From NCBI GenBank assembly GCA_016222925.1, contig JACRQB010000109.1:1-6257 (forward strand): 6,257 nt of DNA, written 5' to 3'. The notes beneath the pieces were generated by a model. That model did no database searches, was not told where the DNA came from, and saw only the letters and a program-made list of their open reading frames with translations. A program made the translations under genes and the position numbers. The DNA is from Nitrospirota bacterium (GTDB taxonomy: Bacteria; Nitrospirota; Nitrospiria; Nitrospirales; Nitrospiraceae). This document shows positions 1-5,279 of the stretch, piece by piece (the stretch's first letter is position 1; each line of letters begins with the position of its first letter).

Positions 1-1135
1 CTCCGGTGAAAAGGGCGGCGAGATTGTCTGTGCGGCACCAGCCAATGAATTCATCCAGGACCGTCGTCCCACGACCGCTCGATACTTGCGAGGCGAAGAC
101 CACATTCCCCTGCCCATCACGCGACGATCCGGCAACGGCAAAATGCTGGTTATGGCCGGCGTTACCGAACACAACCTGAAAGACCTGTTCGTTCGGATTC
201 CCCTCGGCATGCTCGTGTGTATCACCGGCGTCTCCGGGTCTGGCAAAAGTACATTAGTCGAAGATACCCTCTACCGCGCCGTAGCCCGCGCGTTTCGCGT
301 GGACTCCCTTCCGATGGGGCGCTTCAAAGCCATCAAGGGTATCGAGCACCTCAAAGGCATCAAGTTGATCGACCAACAGCCGATCGGGCGTACCCCTCGC
401 TCCAACCCCATCACCTACCTGAAAGCCTTCGATGAGATCCGCCGGCTGTTTGCTTCTGAACGGGACGCACTCCGGCAGGGATACACGCCCGGTCACTTTT
501 CTTTTAATGCCTCTGGCGGTCGCTGCGAACGCTGCGAAGGCAGCGGCGTTGAAAAGTTGGAAATGTATTTCTTCGAGGATATCTACGCGCCCTGCGAAAT
601 CTGTGACGGCAAGCGTTTCAAACCCGAGATTTTGAAGATTCGTTACCGAGGCAAGAACATCTCCGACGTACTCGGCATGACAGTGGAGGACGCGCGCTTC
701 TTCTTCACGGGAACACCCAAGCTCCAGGAACGCTTGCACCTTCTCACCTCCATAGGGCTCGGATATTTACGACTAGGCCAATCCGCCACGACACTCTCCG
801 GGGGTGAAGCCCAGCGGTTAAAAATCGCCGCCGAGCTGAAGGACGCCAGTGCGAAAGATGTTCTCTATGTCATGGATGAGCCGACCACCGGCCTGCACTT
901 TGACGACATCAAGAAATTGCTCGCTGTCCTCCACAAACTCGTGAATGCCGGCAACACCCTGGTTGTCGTCGAGCACAATCTGGATGTGATCAAATCCGCC
1001 GACTGGATCATCGATCTCGGCCCCGAAGGCGGCGCCGGCGGCGGGCAAATCATTGCAGAGGGAAGACCGGAGCAGGTCGCCAAAGTCGCCGCGTCCCACA
1101 CGGGACGATTCCTGACACAGGCACTCACAAGCTAG
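1..1135 (+). CDS. uvrA: UvrA excinuclease ABC subunit A, C-terminal part (5' end outside window)
   Basis: ATPase and damage-sensing subunit of the UvrABC nucleotide excision repair complex, acting on DNA in the cytoplasm. The frame is open from base 2, so the TTG at 86 is internal. The first residues (S-G-E-K-G-G-E-I-V) match the end of the first ABC ATPase domain, and the rest is the second. Visible motifs are Walker A GVSGSGKST (227-253); the family segment DQQPIGRTPRSNP; a zinc module CERC-x19-CEIC (524-604); the ABC signature LSGGE (794-808); Walker B YVMDEPTTGLH with Asp-Glu at 875-880; and the H-loop VVVEHNLDVI. The protein ends at TAG 1133-1135. About 377 residues of a family usually near 940 are present. 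It converges on the DUF3422 gene, with no hairpin in the 29-nt gap. The family is certain. Whether this is the only UvrA or a paralogue cannot be told from this part. Confidence 0.97.
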   Translation, partial: SGEKGGEIVCAAPANEFIQDRRPTTARYLRGEDHIPLPITRRSGNGKMLVMAGVTEHNLKDLFVRIPLGMLVCITGVSGSGKSTLVEDTLYRAVARAFRVDSLPMGRFKAIKGIEHLKGIKLIDQQPIGRTPRSNPITYLKAFDEIRRLFASERDALRQGYTPGHFSFNASGGRCERCEGSGVEKLEMYFFEDIYAPCEICDGKRFKPEILKIRYRGKNISDVLGMTVEDARFFFTGTPKLQERLHLLTSIGLGYLRLGQSATTLSGGEAQRLKIAAELKDASAKDVLYVMDEPTTGLHFDDIKKLLAVLHKLVNAGNTLVVVEHNLDVIKSADWIIDLGPEGGAGGGQIIAEGRPEQVAKVAASHTGRFLTQALTS

Positions 1136-1164
1136 AGATGATCCGACACCGAACAACCTGCTGA

Positions 1165-2442
1165 TTACGGCTCTGGTTTGTCTGCTTTGGCCATGGGTTG
1201 CTTACCTTCCAGCTTCTTATGCAGATACTTTTTGCTGAACGTGGTGATGCCGAAGGCAAGTCCGATAGCGATGGGAACAAAAATCGCCGAGGCAATATTC
1301 GCATTCTTGAGCCAACCCATTTCCTGAAGCCCTTTGAACACATATCCACTTAGGCCGGCCAGGTAATACGCAATGACGATGACCGACAATCCCTCAACGG
1401 TATGCTGTAGCAGCACTCCGCCTCGCAGCGTGTCGATCCGCTTCAAAAGCTGTTGATAGCCTTCCGCCACACCCGTAATGCCGCTCAGCACATAGTCCGA
1501 GGTCGGACGATACGACTCCAGGGGTTTCTCTGCCAACGACGCCAGGGTGGAATGCACGATCCTGTCGTAGGGAAGCGAGGCGGATAACTCGAAGTGGAGT
1601 GTTCCCGCCATGCGGTTGGTTTTCAAGAGGTCCTGCGTAAGGGTATTCAACCAGCGCTGCAACGCCTGGGAATCAGCGTGTCCAATGTGGTTGGTGATGA
1701 TCTCGCGCTGTTTCAAGTGAACCTGTTCGAATTTATAGACCTGATCAATAGCAGCGGAGAACAGCGGCTTCTGCATGAGCAGTAAATGATAGTAGGTCTC
1801 GATCCGGACAATGGCATCGACAATGTCTTTCAGGCGTGAGGGATCGCCTTGCGACGGTCCGACACTGACCCAGTACCGTTCTCGCTCTTGGTCGTCCGGT
1901 GTAAAACTTGTCGCGACACATGTCTGCTCATTGAAGATTCGGCTGCCGTACAGAACCGGGCCAGGCATCAGCACGCGCAGCTCGTGGCGAGGCGGAAGCA
2001 TGCCCGTCGTCAGCAGAATATCCAAACGGCAGACCACCGTCCCAAGCGGCTCCACAGGAAACGTATACTCCGGAAACGTCAATGGCCCAAAAGTCGGTGC
2101 CCCGTTCGCTTGCGACGGCAGATGCCAGAGCTGGTAATTATAGTATTCCGTATGGGCTTGCCAGATGAGGATGAGCCGATCGCCGTTTCCCGCTTCCTTC
2201 ACACCGTAGCCGAAATTCTCCCTGACGTAGGTCGCCTCAGCAGAAATCTTAAGATGTCCCAACAGCGACTGGAACTCCACCCGACTGGCCGGACGCTGTG
2301 TCGGCGGGTCGGACATGCGAAATGCTTTATAGTGCACATGGGCCGGGGCCCGCAGCCATCTCCCGATCGGCTGGTGCGGGCGTTCGTGTAACTTTCTCAA
2401 CAAGGCCTCAGCTCCTGGCCGAGACGTATCCGGCTGATTCAC
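1165..2442 (-). CDS. DUF3422 family membrane-anchored protein
   Basis: Protein of about 425 residues recognised as DUF3422, a family of unknown function. Near the N-terminus is the family motif LHERPHQPIGRWLRAPAHVH (about residues 18-37). Further on come a W-x-x-HTE-x-x-x-Y segment (IWQAHTEYYNY) and an R-I-E-T-Y stretch. Near the C-terminus two hydrophobic helices, about 349-369 (starting VEGLSVIVIAYY) and 383-402, suggest a large soluble domain anchored by a C-terminal hairpin. The tail is Lys-rich. I place the start at GTG 2440-2442 because AGGGAG lies 9 nt upstream (complement of 2452-2457). The longer GTG at 2485-2487 has no Shine-Dalgarno and adds 15 unconserved residues. The gene stands alone behind a 211-nt gap with two dyads and ends at TAA, tail to tail with uvrA. 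The family call is good; the role is unknown. Confidence 0.85.
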   Translation of the reverse strand: MNQPDTSRPGAEALLRKLHERPHQPIGRWLRAPAHVHYKAFRMSDPPTQRPASRVEFQSLLGHLKISAEATYVRENFGYGVKEAGNGDRLILIWQAHTEYYNYQLWHLPSQANGAPTFGPLTFPEYTFPVEPLGTVVCRLDILLTTGMLPPRHELRVLMPGPVLYGSRIFNEQTCVATSFTPDDQERERYWVSVGPSQGDPSRLKDIVDAIVRIETYYHLLLMQKPLFSAAIDQVYKFEQVHLKQREIITNHIGHADSQALQRWLNTLTQDLLKTNRMAGTLHFELSASLPYDRIVHSTLASLAEKPLESYRPTSDYVLSGITGVAEGYQQLLKRIDTLRGGVLLQHTVEGLSVIVIAYYLAGLSGYVFKGLQEMGWLKNANIASAIFVPIAIGLAFGITTFSKKYLHKKLEGKQPMAKADKPEP

Positions 2443-2451
2443 GTATTCGTT

Positions 2452-2457
2452 CTCCCT
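2452..2457 (-). promoter_or_regulatory. Ribosome binding site of the DUF3422 gene
   Basis: On the minus strand AGGGAG lies 9 nt before GTG 2442. It decides the start, because the upstream in-frame GTG at 2487 has nothing comparable. Confidence 0.6.
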
Positions 2458-2490
2458 CTTCGTATAAACTCTCTCATCCAACTTCACATT

Positions 2491-2509
2491 TGACGCGACG
2501 ATCGCGTCA
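2491..2509. promoter_or_regulatory. Perfect 8-bp inverted repeat upstream of the DUF3422 gene (candidate operator)
   Basis: TGACGCGA (2491-2498), spacer CGA, TCGCGTCA (2502-2509): both arms are perfect. It lies 49 nt upstream of the preferred GTG start and just outside the longer reading frame. There is no U-run, so it reads as a protein-binding dyad rather than a terminator. The regulator is unknown, and the functional role is inferred from position and symmetry only. Confidence 0.4.
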
Positions 2510-2584
2510 GGAATCTTGCATCCGAACTCTCATGCAGACACGGATGACCTCCGCAACAAGCCACTCTCCCTCACAGCATAGACG

Positions 2585-2614
2585 AGCCTAGCACTCGGCG
2601 TGCGCACGCTTCAA
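2585..2614 (-). promoter_or_regulatory. Weak sigma70-like promoter with a 12-bp palindrome in its spacer
   Basis: On the minus strand TTGAAG (complement of 2609-2614) is followed after 18 nt by TAGGCT (complement of 2585-2590), which has an upstream TG. This is only a fair match to a -35 and an extended -10. The spacer holds the perfect palindrome GCGTGCGCACGC (2598-2609), as would fit a repressor site. It would drive the DUF3422 gene with a leader of about 130 nt. The promoter match is poor and may be chance; the palindrome itself is certain. Confidence 0.22.
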
Positions 2615-2653
2615 TGATGATGGAGTCGGTGTCGGTCGGGACGCGGGAAGGCT

Positions 2654-3214
2654 TCAGTTGCAGGATGGATCGAAGGGCATGTCGACGTACGGCTGATAGG
2701 CTTCGCCCAGCGTGAGGAGGATATCCCCCCAGACACGCGTCGGTTCTTTTTCAAACACTGCCTGCGGATCCGCGGGCAACGTAATCCATGAGCCAGTTTT
2801 CATTTCATTCTCCAGCTGGCCTGGCCCCCACCCCGAATAGCCAAGATAGGCACGGAAAGATTCCTTCGTCCCGACACCGGTGAGAATCCGTTCGACCATG
2901 CCGACGTCTCCGCCAAGACAAACTCCGTCGAACACGTGGTGCGCATTATCCGGAAACTGATCACCCCGATACAGCAGCATCACTTGATTCGTCTGCACAG
3001 GGCCACCGGCATAGAGCACATGGGCCGATCCCTCAAGCACCGGAACCTGAGGCAAGGCCTCAGAGATGGACATGGCCGTCGGACGATTCACGATGACGCC
3101 GAGCGCTCCTTCCGACCCATGTTCACACAGCAACACAACGGTCTGGCGGAAGTTCGGATCGCGCAGGCTTGGTGCCGCGATCAGAAACATCCCTTTACGG
3201 AGCTCGGTGTCCAT
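2654..3214 (-). CDS. YqgE/AlgH family protein (UPF0301)
   Basis: A protein of 186 residues, the usual length for UPF0301 (E. coli YqgE, Pseudomonas AlgH). The family is a conserved soluble fold whose biochemical role is not settled; AlgH has been linked to alginate regulation. Conserved blocks are visible in order: GMFLIAAPSLRDPNFRQTVV (8-27), CEHGSEGALGVIVNRP (30-45), YAGGPVQTNQV (68-78), a FDGVCLGGD loop (95-103) and YLGYSGWGPGQLENEM (123-138). I chose ATG 3212-3214: AGGA lies 9 nt upstream, and the product then begins M-D-T-E-L-R-K-G-M-F-L-I as in the family. The longer GTG at 3238 adds eight residues and has no ribosome-binding site. It follows the nitrilase gene by 78 nt in the same direction, so co-transcription is possible. 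Confidence 0.93.
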   Translation of the reverse strand: MDTELRKGMFLIAAPSLRDPNFRQTVVLLCEHGSEGALGVIVNRPTAMSISEALPQVPVLEGSAHVLYAGGPVQTNQVMLLYRGDQFPDNAHHVFDGVCLGGDVGMVERILTGVGTKESFRAYLGYSGWGPGQLENEMKTGSWITLPADPQAVFEKEPTRVWGDILLTLGEAYQPYVDMPFDPSCN

Positions 3215-3242
3215 AGAACGAAATCCTACTCTGCCCACGCAA

Positions 3243-3252
3243 CTTGCGCAAG
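3243..3252. promoter_or_regulatory. 10-bp palindrome in the nitrilase-yqgE gap
   Basis: CTTGCGCAAG is a perfect dyad, centred about 33 nt before the yqgE ATG. A second small hairpin lies beside it (CTGCT-CTC-AGCAG, 3260-3272). Neither has a U-run on the minus strand. They could be a regulator site or mRNA structure ahead of yqgE, but both are short and chance occurrence is possible. Confidence 0.25.
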
Positions 3253-3292
3253 CACTGAGCTGCTCTCAGCAGGAAATGACGGTGGAGAGAAT

Positions 3293-4084
3293 TTACATCT
3301 TGTACAGCGACGTGCGACGGTCGCGAAGCAGATCGTTGTAGCGATTCAAACTCTTGTTGCGGGCTTGTGCCGGGTCAATCTCAACGATCGTCAGCTCTTC
3401 TTGGTCATGAGACGCCCGATGTTGAATCACCCCCTTCGGGGTGACCACTTCGCTCTGGCCGATATAGGTCAACCGCTCTTTTCCACCTCGTGCCTCGCTC
3501 CCGATGCGATTGCACGTCACAGCAAACACGCGATTTTCAAGGCACCGCACCGGCATGGAATCCGGACAGTTCGGCAAGACCAGATTAGAGGGATGACAAA
3601 TGATCTCGGCCCCCTGCATCGCTAAGGTACGTGCCGCCTCCGGATAGTACCAATCGAAACAGATCATGATCCCGATCTTCGCGACCCCGATGTCCCACAC
3701 AAGAAAGCCTGAGTCGCCGGGAGTGAAGCATTGTGTCTCTTCGAAAAAGAGATGCGTCTTCCGATAGCATCCCAGAAAACCAGACGGTCCCACGACCACG
3801 GCGGAGTTGTAACAGCGGGAACCGGATCGCTCAGGCAGTCCCGCCACAAGATGCAGCTTGCGGCGTTTCGCAATGTCGACCAAACAACGGACCGTGGGGC
3901 CGGCAGGAACCGGTTCAGCAAGCTGATGCGCTTCCTGCTGTGAAAGAAATTGATAGCCGGACGCAAACAACTCCGGCAGCACGATGAGGTCCGCATCCGC
4001 CTGGTCCAGCTTGGCCGTGACCATCTCCAGATTCTTGGCCACCGCACCGAACTGTGGATCGAATTGGTAAAACCCGACGCGCAT
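3293..4084 (-). CDS. Nitrilase-superfamily carbon-nitrogen hydrolase
   Basis: A cytoplasmic hydrolase of 263 residues, of the type that cleaves amide or nitrile C-N bonds through a Glu-Lys-Cys triad. The triad is visible: Glu38 in LPELFASGY, Lys109 in YRKTHLF and Cys142 in MICFDWYYPEAA. The second acidic residue of the family is probably Glu115 or Glu116 before CFTPGDSGF. The C-terminus N-R-Y-N-D-L-L-R-D-R-R is a common family ending, and the length is typical. ATG 4082-4084 is preceded by AAAAGGG at short spacing. Neighbours are a strong hairpin 19 nt upstream (then smbP) and yqgE 78 nt downstream. The substrate cannot be read from sequence: omega-amidase (Nit2-like), N-carbamoylputrescine amidase or another amidase are all possible. 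No symbol is assigned. Confidence 0.93.
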   Translation of the reverse strand: MRVGFYQFDPQFGAVAKNLEMVTAKLDQADADLIVLPELFASGYQFLSQQEAHQLAEPVPAGPTVRCLVDIAKRRKLHLVAGLPERSGSRCYNSAVVVGPSGFLGCYRKTHLFFEETQCFTPGDSGFLVWDIGVAKIGIMICFDWYYPEAARTLAMQGAEIICHPSNLVLPNCPDSMPVRCLENRVFAVTCNRIGSEARGGKERLTYIGQSEVVTPKGVIQHRASHDQEELTIVEIDPAQARNKSLNRYNDLLRDRRTSLYKM

Positions 4085-4103
4085 GACACCCTTTTCTTCA
4101 TAC

Positions 4104-4138
4104 CAGAACGGGCAGGGATTGTGTCCCTGCCCGTTCTG
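4104..4138. terminator. Perfect 15-bp hairpin between smbP and the nitrilase gene
   Basis: CAGAACGGGCAGGGA (4104-4118) pairs perfectly with TCCCTGCCCGTTCTG (4124-4138) across the 5-nt loop TTGTG. It starts 27 nt after the smbP stop and ends 19 nt before the nitrilase ATG. No U-run follows on the minus strand (next bases GTATGAAG), and on the plus strand A residues follow. It is therefore not a textbook intrinsic terminator. It may end or stabilise the smbP message, or limit read-through into the nitrilase gene. The structure is certain; the function is not. Confidence 0.5.
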
Positions 4139-4165
4139 AAAAACAGTCTCGCGGGGCGCAGCCGG

Positions 4166-4516
4166 CTACTTCACTTCGGCCAGGTGCGTGGCTCCACCAC
4201 TCGCGTGTTCGGTACAGGCCTCCGCATGGCCGGCCTTTCCGTGTTTTACCGCCTCGGTCAGATGCTTGATCCCCTCATCAAAATGAGGGTTTTTCGTTCC
4301 TGCGGCCATCGCATGCTTGAGTGCCTCCTCCGCATGCTGCACACAGGCATCGGCGTGGCCTTCTTTTCCATGTGATGCGGCACCTCGTGCATGCTCGACG
4401 GCTTCGCTCAGATGCGGATTGGCAGCGGCAAACGCTGCGTCACTCAGCACTGGTGCGCCAACCAATACGCCAAATCCAAATACCAACATCGCACTACGAC
4501 AGATTCTTCTCATCAT
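4166..4516 (-). CDS. smbP: SmbP-like His-rich small metal-binding protein, exported
   Basis: A protein of 116 residues resembling SmbP, the periplasmic copper and divalent-metal binding protein first known from Nitrosomonas europaea. A signal peptide is clear: Arg-rich start (MMRRICR), a hydrophobic stretch at about 9-24, and a likely cleavage in AFAAAN near 30-32. The mature part is two tandem units of about 41 residues, both beginning N-P-H (33-73 and 76-116). His residues recur at exactly 43-residue offset: 35/78, 42/85, 49/92, 54/97, 61/104 and 68/111. Each unit also has one Cys (58/101). The roughly 7-residue His spacing suits a metal-binding helical bundle. Start ATG 4514-4516 has GGAGG 5 nt upstream; a second ATG follows at once. 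The likely role is periplasmic metal buffering, fitting the nearby haem protein. A palindrome lies 39-53 nt upstream. Confidence 0.87.
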   Translation of the reverse strand: MMRRICRSAMLVFGFGVLVGAPVLSDAAFAAANPHLSEAVEHARGAASHGKEGHADACVQHAEEALKHAMAAGTKNPHFDEGIKHLTEAVKHGKAGHAEACTEHASGGATHLAEVK

Positions 4517-4521
4517 GGCTG

Positions 4522-4526
4522 CCTCC
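4522..4526 (-). promoter_or_regulatory. Strong Shine-Dalgarno of smbP
   Basis: On the minus strand AAGGAGG ends 5 nt before the first of two adjacent ATG codons. It is the best ribosome-binding site in the window and suggests high expression independent of the rhodanese upstream. Confidence 0.7.
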
Positions 4527-4554
4527 TTGATGGTGGAAGATGCGAATTGTTACG

Positions 4555-4569
4555 TTGAGAAATTCTCAA
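4555..4569. promoter_or_regulatory. 15-bp palindrome upstream of smbP (candidate operator)
   Basis: TTGAGAA (4555-4561), centre A, TTCTCAA (4563-4569): a perfect 7-bp dyad in the short gap, 2 nt after the rhodanese stop codon and about 39 nt before the smbP ATG. The AT-rich dyad is unlike the surrounding DNA and has no T-run after it. A metal-responsive or stress repressor would be a natural guess, but the sequence is not a recognisable Fur or LexA box. On the minus strand its first half also reads TTGAGA, a partial -35, but no good -10 follows. Confidence 0.4.
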
Positions 4570-4571
4570 AT

Positions 4572-5279
4572 TCACCTTACACAGCGCTTCTCCAGACTGT
4601 CAAGAAGGCTTGGAGGTTGGATCAAACCCGAGCATTTGTTTCTGAGCTTCGAATACCCGACAAGTTTGAGAATGAAATAGAGCCAGGCCGATCGCACCCC
4701 GCCGGTGCAGTAGCAAATGACGTCCTGCCCGTTGTCTATCCCCTTGGCGGCCAGCATCTCCCTGATCACGGAGAGATCTTTAACCGTCGCATCCTTATTC
4801 AAGAATCCATTCCACGCCACATGGATGGCTGAGGGGATGTGACCGGGCCGTGGGATACCCGACACCTCTTTCCCCAAATACTCTTCAACACTCCGCGCAT
4901 CGAGGATCGCCGTCTGCGGATGCGGCCCCCTGACGAGGCCTTTCAGACGCAACCGGGTGTGGCCCAGATAGTCCAACATCCAAAACATCCGCCCTTCATC
5001 GCCCCAATTGTCGAAGGGATTAGAGTAGATCACCACTTCGCTGTCTTGATTGATTCCAAGCCGCTGGAGAATACGCTCGATCTCGCCGAGATTTGGATTG
5101 AGTAAGCCTTTCGCGACGGCGCTGGGATCGCTATATTCATGCCATGTGGAATGCACGGCTCCAGGAATATGTCCGCCGAATTCATAGGCGGCCTTGCCTC
5201 GCACGTCGATGATCACCACGCCCGATTGACCTAATTGCCGCTGAAGCGATTCCGTATCGATGAGTAATGGATGTGTCAC
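4572..5279 (-). CDS. Two-domain rhodanese-like sulfurtransferase, shortened
   Basis: Sulfurtransferase of 235 residues with two rhodanese domains. The N-terminal domain (about 5-112) has IDVRGKAAYEFGGHIPGAVH but lacks the catalytic Cys (IYSNPFDNWGDEGR at the loop), as is usual for the inactive domain. The C-terminal domain (about 122-214) has ILDARSVEEYLG, GHIPSAIHVAWNGF and the active loop CYCTGGVRSAW, with Cys191 as nucleophile. Two things are odd. The usual interdomain stretch with LDGG-x-x-x-W is missing (RLKGLVRGPHPQ instead, 4914-4946). The usual Trp-rich end is also replaced by KCSGLIQPPSLLDSLEKR. I place the start at GTG 5277-5279, which overlaps the cytochrome stop as GTGA; the product then begins THPLLIDTESL as in relatives. 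The ATG at 5348 would overlap by 73 nt and lacks a ribosome-binding site. No signal peptide is seen. Thiosulfate is a possible donor, unproven. Confidence 0.85.
   Translation of the reverse strand: MTHPLLIDTESLQRQLGQSGVVIIDVRGKAAYEFGGHIPGAVHSTWHEYSDPSAVAKGLLNPNLGEIERILQRLGINQDSEVVIYSNPFDNWGDEGRMFWMLDYLGHTRLRLKGLVRGPHPQTAILDARSVEEYLGKEVSGIPRPGHIPSAIHVAWNGFLNKDATVKDLSVIREMLAAKGIDNGQDVICYCTGGVRSAWLYFILKLVGYSKLRNKCSGLIQPPSLLDSLEKRCVR

Noticed and set aside
86..88. TTG as the start of the uvrA reading frame
   Set aside because: The frame is open to the window edge, and the residues before it match the end of the first UvrA ATPase domain, so the gene is simply cut.
254..739. 161-codon open frame antisense to uvrA
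   Set aside because: It lies wholly over conserved UvrA motifs on the other strand and shows no recognisable domain; it is a shadow of GC-rich coding.
1136..1164. Bidirectional terminator between uvrA and DUF3422
   Set aside because: The 29-nt gap has no inverted repeat or T-run.
2443..2487. Longer DUF3422 protein starting at GTG 2487
   Set aside because: No Shine-Dalgarno is upstream and the extra 15 residues look unlike the family, whereas GTG 2442 has AGGGAG at 9 nt.
3215..3238. Longer YqgE starting at GTG 3238
   Set aside because: ATG 3214 has an AGGA and gives the family's usual length and N-terminus.
2936..3625. 229-codon plus-strand open frame across yqgE and nitrilase
   Set aside because: It is antisense to two clearly conserved genes and spans their gap, with low-complexity Arg/His-rich content; a shadow.
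4317..4832. 171-codon plus-strand open frame over smbP and rhodanese
   Set aside because: It is antisense to two recognised proteins and has no family features.
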